A stretch of DNA of 16,302 nt from JBKHYG01 sp046565595. Lineage in GTDB: Bacteria > Actinomycetota > AC-67. Shown in pieces: positions 1 to 6,511 of this stretch. The position numbers and the translations under genes are program-made. The notes beneath the pieces were generated by a model. The model saw only the letters and a list, made by a program, of their open reading frames with translations. It was not told the DNA's origin and did not search any database. The DNA is taken from contig JBKHYG010000111.1 in assembly GCA_046565595.1 (NCBI GenBank), positions 1-16,302 on the forward strand, read 5' to 3'. How positions within the stretch are numbered: the stretch's first letter is position 1; every line of letters begins with the position of its first letter.

Positions 1-159
1 CGCAAACCAGCAGCGAAGAAGGTTACGGCGACGCGTAAACCGGCAGGGAAGAAGACGACCACCGCTCGGAAGTCAGCGGCCAGCAAGCCTGCCGCCAGGA
101 AGGCGACGACTTCGCGCAAGCCGGCAGGGAAGAAGGCCACGACCACGCGCAAGCGCTGA
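1..159 (+). CDS. Histone H1/HU-like DNA-binding protein, C-terminal tail (partial)
   Basis: The window opens inside a reading frame that ends at TGA 157-159. The 52 visible residues are almost only Lys, Arg, Ala, Thr, Pro, Gly and Ser, with a recurring RKPA(A/G)KK unit (about residues 1-7, 13-18 and 40-46 of the fragment). Such tails are known from the extended HU proteins of actinobacteria and from bacterial histone H1-like proteins, where they bind DNA without sequence specificity and compact the nucleoid. The folded N-terminal domain lies outside the window, so HU and H1-like types cannot be told apart. The underlying DNA is itself repetitive (GCAGGGAAGAAG recurs), so length variation between strains is likely. 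It appears unrelated to the polysaccharide genes downstream and is separated from them by 217 non-coding bases. Confidence 0.75.
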   Translation, partial: RKPAAKKVTATRKPAGKKTTTARKSAASKPAARKATTSRKPAGKKATTTRKR

Positions 160-269
160 CCTTGCACGAGTTCACCGGGCGCTTAGATCCGCGCCTCTAG
201 GATCCTCGTGACCCACTCGAAACAGCGAGGGGCCATTTGGGGGACATTTTCCGTGAGTCAATTCCGTCC

Positions 270-298
270 TTGACCGATGGTCGGAAGGGGAGTAAGGT
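270..298 (+). promoter_or_regulatory. Sigma-70-type promoter candidate for the secreted-protein pair
   Basis: TTGACC (270-275) and TAAGGT (293-298) are separated by exactly 17 bases and sit upstream of the GTG at 377, giving an expected start near 305 and a leader of about 70 bases. A short inverted repeat, CCGA-TGG-TCGG (274-284), overlaps the -35 end and spacer and could be an operator. This is the best two-box promoter I can see in the window. It is inferred from sequence match and spacing only. Confidence 0.45.
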
Positions 299-310
299 TG
301 TCTTTGAGGC

Positions 311-322
311 AGACCTCGGTCT
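311..322. repeat. Inverted repeat AGACC-TC-GGTCT in the 5' leader
   Basis: Perfect 5-base arms around a 2-base centre lie a few bases downstream of the predicted transcription start (about 305). TTGAG 304-308 and CTCAA 321-325 form a second overlapping pair. The loop is too short for a good RNA hairpin, so a dimeric repressor site is the more natural reading. It may also be chance. Confidence 0.3.
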
Positions 323-360
323 CAACGATGTGTAAGACGTCGGGCGCGGGGCGGTTCGTC

Positions 361-368
361 GGAAGGGG
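361..368 (+). promoter_or_regulatory. Shine-Dalgarno deciding the GTG start at 377
   Basis: GGAAGGGG lies 8 bases before GTG 377. This start is also the one that yields a complete signal peptide, so site and protein agree. Confidence 0.6.
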
Positions 369-376
369 TCTGTCTA

Positions 377-1156
377 GTGAGCCCACATCTCGCCCGGAGG
401 CGGCTAGTCCTCGTTCTTGTCGTGCTGCTGGCTCAGATGGTCGGGTCCGGTCCCGCTATCGCTCACCCGGGGTATCATTACGCCCAGCAGGCTTCAACTT
501 CCGCCAGGCGCGGTATCTGGTGGACCTCGGAGGTGACTAACCCCTCTGTCCCTGTATTCAGGGCTGGGCACTCTTCAGCTGAGCACTTCGTTGCTCCTGC
601 CTGGTTGTCGGACCCGTTCACGACCAGTGATTGTGCTGGAGTAGGTGTCAAGTGGCTGGAGCTCGGCTGGGGCGAGAGAGGCGATCTCGTCGCATCAGAC
701 GGATATCCGTATAGATTTGTGTATGCATTCAACTCGTACGACTGTTCCTGGACGCTCCTCAGTGGGATCTTCTTGGCTCCCGGAGAACGGATCGAGTTCC
801 TGATGCTGCCAACTGGTTCGAACTGCTCGGGTGGCACTGATCTATGTATATGGACAATGTACGCCAAGCGGGCGACTGCCTGGTATGTGGTCGACACCGT
901 AGCGATGGCAATTGGGGATGACGCCATTCCCACCCTGGGAATGGAGGTCCAGAATCAGAACTCTGGTTCTCACTGGGACGTCGCCACTGGCTCCACCGGC
1001 AACGATGTGGACTGGTTCGATGCCTATCTTAGGCATGCGGATGGTCTCTATTATCAATGGCTTCCTTTGGAAGCTCCGACATATTACTCGTTTGTAGCTC
1101 CCTACAGCCTAGACTACTATGCCTTCTGGCATCGATTCCGTGGTGTTCTTACATGA
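377..1156 (+). CDS. Secreted hypothetical protein with four cysteines
   Basis: A 259-residue protein of no family I recognise. Residues 1-29 form a clear signal peptide: basic MSPHLARRR, a hydrophobic core of about residues 10-23, and a likely signal-peptidase I site after AIA (29|30). The mature part (about 230 residues) has four Cys (86, 123, 150, 157), enough for two disulfides, and is rich in Trp and Tyr, especially near the C terminus (226-253). There is no second membrane segment and no lipobox, so it is probably released or wall-associated. It starts at GTG with a Shine-Dalgarno 8 bases upstream. Its stop is 13 bases before the next start, so the two small genes are very probably co-transcribed. 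Base composition is clearly lower in G+C than the polysaccharide genes: lines 1021-1140 are about 48% G+C, while 8461-8520 is 65%. This suggests a different origin or weak codon selection. Function unknown. Confidence 0.75.
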   Translation: MSPHLARRRLVLVLVVLLAQMVGSGPAIAHPGYHYAQQASTSARRGIWWTSEVTNPSVPVFRAGHSSAEHFVAPAWLSDPFTTSDCAGVGVKWLELGWGERGDLVASDGYPYRFVYAFNSYDCSWTLLSGIFLAPGERIEFLMLPTGSNCSGGTDLCIWTMYAKRATAWYVVDTVAMAIGDDAIPTLGMEVQNQNSGSHWDVATGSTGNDVDWFDAYLRHADGLYYQWLPLEAPTYYSFVAPYSLDYYAFWHRFRGVLT

Positions 1157-1164
1157 GAAGGAGG
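1157..1164 (+). promoter_or_regulatory. Strong Shine-Dalgarno deciding the ATG start at 1170
   Basis: GAAGGAGG, the best Shine-Dalgarno of the first 2 kb, lies 5 bases before ATG 1170. It rules against the in-frame ATG at 1119, which sits inside the preceding gene and would spoil the signal peptide. Confidence 0.7.
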
Positions 1165-1169
1165 TTGAC

Positions 1170-1583
1170 ATGAGATCAGGTAAGTCTCGTCCGGCCCGGT
1201 GGGCATCGGTTGTCGTCCTCACTTGTCTGGCGGCCGTGTCTTTGACCTTTGCCCAGTTCGGTGGCAACGGCTCGGCAGCAAGTTCTTCATTGCTCGCCGA
1301 AGGGGCCAGAAAGGCTGCCCCCGGCTCGTACCCGCTGTGTTCCGAGGTTGAACGGACCTCGGATGGTCGTTACGGCGAACCGTGTTTGGAGTACTCGGCG
1401 GCTCCGGAAGGAGTGCCAGAGTGCACCCAAGATCAGCTCGAGGGGACAGGAACTGCTGAGGAAGGTAGCGGACCTCCCAAGATCGATCCGACGACCGGAT
1501 ACATAGAGGGCGCGTGTTGGCCGGGTTGGCGGTTGGTGATAGATGAACCCAAATCAGGTCCCGTCTCTGCCCCGGTGAACTGA
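1170..1583 (+). CDS. Small secreted or membrane-anchored hypothetical protein
   Basis: A 137-residue protein of no recognised family. The N terminus MRSGKSRPARW is basic and is followed by a hydrophobic stretch (about residues 12-29), a signal peptide or anchor. The exported part is mostly polar and low in secondary-structure signals, with Gly/Ser/Ala-, Pro- and acid-rich stretches. It contains four Cys (57, 72, 85, 116), plus Cys19 inside the hydrophobic segment. Cys19 is not in a canonical lipobox. The 13-base gap from the preceding gene points to one transcript, and both mature products carry four Cys, so they may be processed or folded together by the same oxidative machinery, or interact. 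This is inference. A nearby role in the surface polysaccharide is possible but not shown. Confidence 0.7.
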   Translation: MRSGKSRPARWASVVVLTCLAAVSLTFAQFGGNGSAASSSLLAEGARKAAPGSYPLCSEVERTSDGRYGEPCLEYSAAPEGVPECTQDQLEGTGTAEEGSGPPKIDPTTGYIEGACWPGWRLVIDEPKSGPVSAPVN

Positions 1584-1590
1584 GGTCTTG

Positions 1591-1628
1591 CCCCGTCATC
1601 CTCGGACGCCGTTGATAGCGTCACGGGG
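1591..1628. repeat. Nested inverted repeat in the gap before the first glycosyltransferase
   Basis: Outer arms CCCCGT (1591-1596) and ACGGGG (1623-1628) enclose inner arms GACGC (1605-1609) and GCGTC (1618-1622) around an 8-base loop. On the 3' side the arms are contiguous; on the 5' side they are separated by 8 bases. As RNA this would be a two-segment stem with one bulge. No T-run follows, so a classical intrinsic terminator is not supported. It fills most of the 47-base gap and ends 2 bases before the GTG at 1631. Confidence 0.4.
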
Positions 1629-1644
1629 ATGTGCGGGATAGATT
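1616..1644 (+). promoter_or_regulatory. Possible -10 boxes upstream of the first glycosyltransferase
   Basis: Two TANNNT boxes lie here: TAGCGT (1616-1621), which would place a start near 1628 and give a nearly leaderless GTG at 1631, and TAGATT (1639-1644), which would place a start near 1651, ten bases before ATG 1661. Neither has a -35 match at ideal spacing, and no Shine-Dalgarno precedes either start codon. Which is used cannot be decided from sequence. Confidence 0.25.
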
Positions 1645-2737
1645 GCGCCGCGTGCGACCGATGCGTCTAGCGATCCTGTCGCGGGACGCGCCGCCGACAC
1701 CGGGCGGGATCGCAGATCACACCGCTCGACTAGCCGGATCCCTAGCGATCGCGGGCGACGAAGTCACGCTGGTCACGCGCTCGCCAGTTGACGGCGTCCC
1801 TGGCGTTACCGTCCTCAGTCATCCAGGCTTCGACAAAGCACCCGCGAAAACGCTCGCCGGAAGACTGATCGAGTCGGATCCCGAAGTGATCATCTGGGCA
1901 TACAACCCGTTCTCGTACGGAGCCAAGGGTCTCGCTCGAAAGGGTCCGAAGATCGCGCGCGCGATCAAGGGAGCCTCAACCGCTCGGCTGGTGGTGTTGG
2001 CTCACGAACTCTGGTTCCCGCCGGGGCGAGAAGGGGCGCGCGGCATGCTCTGGCGCTTATCGCAACGCAAGGCAGGACTCGATGTCTTCCGCACGGCCGA
2101 TCGTGTGATCGTCACGACCCCTCAGCGTGTCGCGGAACTCGCGGCCGAGGGCATCTCGGCGGTCCGTATCCCGGTGGGTAGCAACCTGCCAGACGGCGCA
2201 CTACCACTTCCACGCACCGAGCTTGGCGTTCCCGATGATGCCTTCCTGCTTGGCCATCTAGGAGGGCTAGGCCCCGGCCACGACCTGCAGGTCGGCCTCA
2301 GTGCGATCGAGGGCATCCAGCAGGCTCATCTCCTCTTGCTTGGGGACACCGGGCCTCTTCCTGAATTGCCGGAGCGAGTGCATACGACTGGACGCGTACC
2401 AGCCGACTTCGCTGCAGGAGCTCTCGCCGCGTGCGATGCCTACCTGCACCTGGATCATGTCGGCCCGACACCGGGCCGCCGCACGGCGCTGGCAGCTGCG
2501 CTGCAAGCGGGGCTTCCCATCATCGCGTTCGACGGCGAACAGACCGACACTTCACTCATGGACGCATACCTACTCTCATCAGAGATCTCGGACACCGCTC
2601 TGGAGGCGACCATCCGGACAGCGATGGAGCAACCGGACATACGGGCAGCCTGCGCGATCGCGGCCAAGGCTTACTTCGATCGGGAACTCACCTGGACCCG
2701 TATCACCGAGGCCGTCCGGTCCGTTTGTAAAGGGTGA
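1631..2737 (+). CDS. GT4-fold glycosyltransferase-like protein with degenerate active site
   Basis: A 368-residue protein with the layout of a GT-B, family 4 enzyme. It has a Gly-rich N-terminal motif (TPGGIADHTARLA, 23-35), a central HELW (125-128), and a C-terminal Rossmann half in which LLLLGDTGPLPELPERV (234-250) matches the usual phosphate-loop region. The catalytic signature is missing. Where GT4 enzymes have an Arg and Lys gripping the donor phosphates, this one reads LGHLGGLGPGHD (207-218). Where the EX7E motif belongs, it reads RRTALAAALQAGLPIIAF (283-300), with Ala in place of Glu. It may be a non-catalytic partner or act by another mechanism. The start is uncertain: ATG 1661 begins at MRLAIL, where homologues usually begin, while GTG 1631 adds ten basic residues. 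Residue numbers are from GTG. The next gene starts at the base after its stop. Confidence 0.75.
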   Translation: MRDRLRRVRPMRLAILSRDAPPTPGGIADHTARLAGSLAIAGDEVTLVTRSPVDGVPGVTVLSHPGFDKAPAKTLAGRLIESDPEVIIWAYNPFSYGAKGLARKGPKIARAIKGASTARLVVLAHELWFPPGREGARGMLWRLSQRKAGLDVFRTADRVIVTTPQRVAELAAEGISAVRIPVGSNLPDGALPLPRTELGVPDDAFLLGHLGGLGPGHDLQVGLSAIEGIQQAHLLLLGDTGPLPELPERVHTTGRVPADFAAGALAACDAYLHLDHVGPTPGRRTALAAALQAGLPIIAFDGEQTDTSLMDAYLLSSEISDTALEATIRTAMEQPDIRAACAIAAKAYFDRELTWTRITEAVRSVCKG

Positions 2738-4270
2738 GTGGACCTACAGCACTATCCCAGCTACGCGCTACCTGAAGCCCCGGCTTCGCGATCGCGGCTG
2801 CCCGCGACGCCCTTCTGGTCGTTCGTAACGCTGTTCGGTGCGCTCTTCATCGGCTATCAGGTCGTGATGGGCGGATCGATGGTCCGGGTCACGGTGGCGG
2901 TGGTTGCGATGATCGCTCTCGCCATCCCTGCCCTCGAGCATCCAAAGAACGCGGTCACTGCCCTGTTCATCGTGCTGCCCTTCATGGGCACCATCCGGCA
3001 CGCGTTCCTGTCGGCCACAGGGGTTGCCGCGCTTGACCCTCTGTTGCTGATCACCAGTTCGGTAGCCATCACGATCCTCTTCGCTCTCGCTCTCTCGGAC
3101 AGGCTCGATCTGGAAGGGACCCCTGCGTCCAAGGTCATCTTCCTGTTGCTGTGCATCGGGATATTGCAGGTCTTCAACCCTGGCCAAGGTGGGCTCCTCG
3201 TTGGCCTGACCGGGGTCATGATCAACCTGATCCCTATCAGCTTCTTCTTCATCGCGCGCTCGATCAGCGACCATCAGATGACCACGCGGATCATCAGGAT
3301 CGTGATGATCATCGGTGGCCTCGCGGCGCTCTATGGGTTGTCGCAGGTCTTCATCGGCTTCCGTGGTTTCGAGAAGACCTGGCTCGCACGGCAGGGCTAC
3401 AACGCGGCGACGGTTGGCGAGACCACCCGCCCGTTCTCGTTCTTCAACAACGCCGCCGAATACGCGGCGTATGCGCAGATCGCCTTCGTCGCCGTCTTCG
3501 CGACCCTGATGTTCGCAGCCAAAGGCACCAAGAAGATCTGGTACTTGGGCTTGAGCGGCTTGATCGTCTACGCCGGGTTCCTGATCGGTTCGCGTGGGTT
3601 CACCGTCAAGGTCGGCGTCGCGTTGATCGCCCTGTTGGCGGTCCGAGCCAAGAACCGCCTGCTGTCCCTAGGGCTCGTCATCTTGCTGAGCGGCGCGGCG
3701 GTCATCTGGTCGGCCACCACGACCACCGATACGCGGATCCAGGATCAGCAGCAGGGCGCAGCACAGTTGATCGACCAACAGATCCGAGCGCTGGCTGATC
3801 CCTTCGACAGGACCAAGTCGACGCTGCCGATCCACTGGGAGTCCGCCACGCGTGGTATCTGGTTCGCGGCCACCAAACAGCCAGCCGGTCTGGGCACCGG
3901 TGTCGCGACCCGTGGTGGCGCCAAGTTCGGAGGCATCCAAGCCGGTACCGAGTTCGACATCGGTGATGCGTTCCTTGCCTTCGGGATCCCCGGAGGGGTG
4001 CTGTATCTGCTCGCGATCATGTTCGGACTGGTCGAAGCATCGAGGGTGAGGCGAGCACTTCCAGGGCCCGTGTGGGCCGCCATATGGGCGATCGGCTTGA
4101 GCAGCATCGGGGCATGGCTGCTCGGTGGTAACTATGCGGTCGCGCCGCTGATCTGGTTCCTCATCGGAGCCGCCGACGGCCAATACAAGCGCCTACGCCA
4201 AACCGGGCTGTTGGACGAACGCGGGCGCGTGCCGAAGCAGAAGCCGGACTTCGGCTTCGCCTCGGCCTAG
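2738..4270 (+). CDS. O-antigen ligase/polymerase-like membrane protein (Wzy/WaaL type)
   Basis: A 510-residue integral membrane protein with about 13-14 hydrophobic segments (roughly 25-45, 50-66, 72-90, 99-120, 131-146, 153-176, 185-206, 243-262, 267-285, 291-303, 307-325, 410-430, 445-463, 466-480). One large soluble loop lies at about 326-409. This layout, the RPFSFFNNAAEYAAY segment (231-245), GSRG (284-287) and the loop motif GLGTGVATRGG (384-394) fit the O-antigen ligase/polymerase superfamily. These proteins use undecaprenyl-diphosphate-linked glycans outside the membrane, either joining repeat units or transferring chains to an acceptor. Sequence alone does not separate the two roles. 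The GTG start follows the previous stop with no gap. AAAGGG (2729-2734) is close, so translational coupling is likely. The C-terminal tail (481-510) is basic and polar, probably cytoplasmic. Confidence 0.8.
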   Translation: MDLQHYPSYALPEAPASRSRLPATPFWSFVTLFGALFIGYQVVMGGSMVRVTVAVVAMIALAIPALEHPKNAVTALFIVLPFMGTIRHAFLSATGVAALDPLLLITSSVAITILFALALSDRLDLEGTPASKVIFLLLCIGILQVFNPGQGGLLVGLTGVMINLIPISFFFIARSISDHQMTTRIIRIVMIIGGLAALYGLSQVFIGFRGFEKTWLARQGYNAATVGETTRPFSFFNNAAEYAAYAQIAFVAVFATLMFAAKGTKKIWYLGLSGLIVYAGFLIGSRGFTVKVGVALIALLAVRAKNRLLSLGLVILLSGAAVIWSATTTTDTRIQDQQQGAAQLIDQQIRALADPFDRTKSTLPIHWESATRGIWFAATKQPAGLGTGVATRGGAKFGGIQAGTEFDIGDAFLAFGIPGGVLYLLAIMFGLVEASRVRRALPGPVWAAIWAIGLSSIGAWLLGGNYAVAPLIWFLIGAADGQYKRLRQTGLLDERGRVPKQKPDFGFASA

Positions 4271-4293
4271 CCGGGAAGGTTCGAACGCTCGCC

Positions 4294-4299
4294 TAGATT
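4294..4299 (+). promoter_or_regulatory. Possible -10 box before the 4302 glycosyltransferase
   Basis: TAGATT sits in the 31-base gap after the polymerase gene. The expected transcription start (about 4306) would fall past ATG 4302 but just before the in-frame GTG at 4308, so a leaderless message starting at GTG is conceivable. GGGAAGG (4273-4279) is too far (22 bases) to serve ATG 4302 as Shine-Dalgarno. No clear -35 is visible. Confidence 0.25.
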
Positions 4300-4301
4300 C
4301 G

Positions 4302-5414
4302 ATGACGGTGGAGCGGTTACGCGTCGTACTTTCGACACTCGATCTGGCGCCGACGATCGGCGGCATCCAGACGATGGTCGCTGAACTGTTGACGCGCGCA
4401 CAGCGGACCTCGTTCCGCGTCATCGCGCCAGCCGATCCGGGACATGAGTCCATCCGGTTCCCCCATCCGGTCAAGCGGGTGCGTGCGGTTGCTCCGGGGC
4501 GGCGAGGTTTCGTGCCGACCGTCTCGCTGGCATCCCGCGCCGAGCTACGCAAGGGTGACATCGGCCTCGCGATGCATCCCCTAGCTGCGCTCGGATTCGT
4601 CTCCCAGACCAAGCCTTTCGTCGTGTTCACCCACGGGGGAGAGCTGCGCTCTCCTCGGATCAGACGAGCCGCGAAGATCGTCTTCCCGAGAGCAGGTCGT
4701 GTCCTGTGCAACTCCCGGTTCACTCGCAGCGAAGCTGTCGCGCTCGGAGCCGATCCGATGCACTGCGAAGTGATCCCGCCCGGGGCACCAGACCCGGTGC
4801 AGGTTCCAGCCTCGGATGTTCAGGCTCTGCGCGCGCAGCTGGGCGAACAACTGCTCCTGTGCGTCGCCAGGCTGGTGCCTCACAAGGGCCAAGATGCGTT
4901 GATCGAGACGCTCACCAGACTGCCTCACGCCAAGGCCGTCCTGGTCGGCAGAGGACCGCACGAGGGACGCCTCCGGTCGCTGGCACAAGCCAAGGGCGTC
5001 GCGGATCGCGTCGAGTTCGTAGGCGAGGTGACCAGTGACAGGTTGCCGCTCTACTACGCGGCGAGCGATGTCTTCGTGCTGCTGTCGCGATCGGTGTCGG
5101 TCGGCGAGAGCGCCGGAGTCGAAGGCGCCGGCATCGCCGTCTTGGAAGCGATGAGCATGGGGCTTCCCGTGGTCGCTGCCGCGACCGGAGGCATACCGGA
5201 AACGGTCATCGATGGGGCGACCGGACTCCTCGTGGATCCGGCGGACATCAAGGCAGCGACGGCGAAGATCTCTCGGCTCTTGGACGACGAGCAACTCCGC
5301 GGTCAGTTGGCCTCTAAGGCGAAGGAACTGGTGACGGGCGAGCGGAGTTGGCGCCGGTTCACTGAGAGGGTCGAAGATGCGCTCGAGTTGATCGTCAGGG
5401 AGCGGATGGGATGA
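4302..5414 (+). CDS. Glycosyltransferase family 4 (GT-B fold)
   Basis: A 370-residue retaining glycosyltransferase, expected at the cytoplasmic face of the membrane, transferring a sugar from a nucleotide donor to the growing lipid-linked repeat unit. It has the acceptor-side Gly-rich loop APTIGGIQTMVAELL (16-30) and FTHGGELRSPR (109-119). The donor-side VARLVPHKG (188-196) carries the conserved Arg190 and Lys195, and the EX7E pair is Glu274/Glu282 in EGAGIAVLE. A Ser/Val/Gly-rich stretch (262-273) just before the Glu motif is longer than usual. Donor and acceptor cannot be named from sequence. The start is ATG 4302 or in-frame GTG 4308, and neither has a Shine-Dalgarno. The stop overlaps the next start by 4 bases (ATGA), which ties it to 5411-6511 in one operon. 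Confidence 0.85.
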   Translation: MTVERLRVVLSTLDLAPTIGGIQTMVAELLTRAQRTSFRVIAPADPGHESIRFPHPVKRVRAVAPGRRGFVPTVSLASRAELRKGDIGLAMHPLAALGFVSQTKPFVVFTHGGELRSPRIRRAAKIVFPRAGRVLCNSRFTRSEAVALGADPMHCEVIPPGAPDPVQVPASDVQALRAQLGEQLLLCVARLVPHKGQDALIETLTRLPHAKAVLVGRGPHEGRLRSLAQAKGVADRVEFVGEVTSDRLPLYYAASDVFVLLSRSVSVGESAGVEGAGIAVLEAMSMGLPVVAAATGGIPETVIDGATGLLVDPADIKAATAKISRLLDDEQLRGQLASKAKELVTGERSWRRFTERVEDALELIVRERMG

Positions 5415-6511
5415 CCCAGTCGGTAGCGGTCGCGCACGACTGGTTCGTGAACAGAGGCGGCGCAGAACGGGTGGCCCTCTCGATCGCGGACGCTTTCCCA
5501 GGCTCTCCGATGTTCACCGCCGGCGTCGCTCTAGAGAGCACCTTCCCCGAGGTTGCACGGCTGGATCTTCGCCTGAGCGATCTCTCCTCGAAGATGGACG
5601 AAGACTTCCGCAAGTTGCTGCCTAGATACCCGAGGGCTTTCTCGGGCCTGAATGCCGACGGGTTCGATGCCGTCGTGGCCTCGAGCACCGCTTTCGCCCA
5701 CCACATCTCGACCGACGGTTGCCTGATCGTCTACTGCCATGCTCCGCCCAGGTTCCTCTGGGATCGGTCATACCTCAAGACCTCCGTCAAGCCGTCGCTG
5801 CGACCCTTCGTGAGGCTCATGCTGGCGTCACTTCGACGCAAGGACCGCGCAGCCGCTACGAGGGTCCACCGTTACATCGCCAACTCGCGAACCACTGCCG
5901 CTAAGATCGCGCGCACCTACGGTCTGCGTGCAGATGTCGTTCCACCTCCGGTCCACACCGGCCGCTTCGAGATCGGACCCAGGACCGACGAGGCTTGGCT
6001 GATGGTCGGCCGCCTGCTCGGACATCGCGGCTTCGAGTTGGCGATCGAAGCCTTCACGCAGATGGGCAAGCCGCTGATCGTCGTCGGCGACGGCCCTGCT
6101 AGGCCGCAACTCCAGGCGGCAGCCGGCGAGCATGTCAGTTTCCTCGGTTCGGTAGACGACGACGAGTTGGCACGGCTGTACGGGCGTGCGCGCGGAGTCA
6201 TCGTGCCAGGCGTGGAGGACTTTGGACTGGTGCCTCTGGAAGCGAACGCGAGCGGGCGTCCGGTGGTCGCGCGCGCAGCAGGAGGAGCCCTCGAGACGAT
6301 CGTGGATGGCGTGACGGGATTGCTGTTCCGCGAGCCGAAACCCAGCGCTCTCATCGAGACGGTTCGTCGCGCGGAAGCCATGAACTTCGATCCTCGAGCG
6401 CTGCGCGCACATGCCGAACGCTTCGACGAAGCCGTCTTCCAGGCTCGCATCCGCGAGATCGTCGACGCCAGCCGAACCTGTATCACCTGTCAGGGAAGGC
6501 ATCAGGCGTGA
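5411..6511 (+). CDS. Glycosyltransferase family 4, WbaZ-like mannosyltransferase type
   Basis: A 366-residue GT4 enzyme. The N-terminal AHDWFVNRGGAERV (8-21) and YCHAPPRFLWD (108-118) are typical of the WbaZ-like group found in O-antigen and exopolysaccharide clusters, often annotated as mannosyltransferases. The donor is therefore plausibly a GDP-hexose or GDP-heptose, but this is inference. The EX7E pair is intact (Glu269 and Glu277 in EDFGLVPLE). The phosphate-gripping motif reads MVGRLLGHRGFEL (198-210): Arg201 is in place, but the position normally held by Lys has Arg206. The start ATG overlaps the previous stop by 4 bases and has a purine-rich AGGGAGCGG about 6 bases upstream. The stop overlaps the next GTG by 4 bases, so it is translationally coupled on both sides. 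Confidence 0.85.
   Translation: MTQSVAVAHDWFVNRGGAERVALSIADAFPGSPMFTAGVALESTFPEVARLDLRLSDLSSKMDEDFRKLLPRYPRAFSGLNADGFDAVVASSTAFAHHISTDGCLIVYCHAPPRFLWDRSYLKTSVKPSLRPFVRLMLASLRRKDRAAATRVHRYIANSRTTAAKIARTYGLRADVVPPPVHTGRFEIGPRTDEAWLMVGRLLGHRGFELAIEAFTQMGKPLIVVGDGPARPQLQAAAGEHVSFLGSVDDDELARLYGRARGVIVPGVEDFGLVPLEANASGRPVVARAAGGALETIVDGVTGLLFREPKPSALIETVRRAEAMNFDPRALRAHAERFDEAVFQARIREIVDASRTCITCQGRHQA

Larger units (their letters stand above)
160..376. other. Intergenic region between histone-like gene and secreted-protein pair
   Basis: This stretch has no convincing coding frame. Just after the upstream stop, GGCGC 178-182 can pair with GCGCC 191-195 around an 8-base loop, but no T-run follows, so this is at best a weak terminator. 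The right half holds a promoter candidate (270-298), inverted repeats and a Shine-Dalgarno (361-368) for the gene starting at 377. Confidence 0.5.

Noticed and set aside
1..150. Tandem DNA repeat (GCAGGGAAGAAG units), considered as CRISPR or satellite
   Set aside because: The units are irregular, without constant spacers, and encode the Lys/Arg/Ala repeats of the histone-like tail in frame.
177..196. Terminator hairpin after the histone-like gene
   Set aside because: Only a 5-base stem with an 8-base loop and no T-run. GATCC/GGATC pairing (186-204) competes with it. Too weak to list as a terminator.
524..534. Perfect dyad ACCTC-G-GAGGT
   Set aside because: It lies inside the coding region of the first secreted protein, with no placement that suggests a regulatory role; probably chance.
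277..540. 87-residue + strand frame overlapping the start of the first secreted protein
   Set aside because: Arg/Ser-rich translation without domain or signal, no Shine-Dalgarno. It runs across the promoter leader and into another frame of a gene with a clear signal peptide.
1119..1169. Upstream ATG extension of the second secreted protein
   Set aside because: It lies within the previous gene and puts 17 residues in front of a good signal sequence, while GAAGGAGG is placed for ATG 1170.
2768..3274. 168-residue acidic open frame on the - strand opposite the polymerase gene
   Set aside because: It is Asp/Glu/Arg/Gln-rich, exactly the complement of a hydrophobic membrane-protein gene. No start signal.
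4581..5294. 237-residue open frame on the - strand opposite the 4302 glycosyltransferase
   Set aside because: It is the antisense shadow of a well-supported GT4 gene; the product is charge-rich without domain features.
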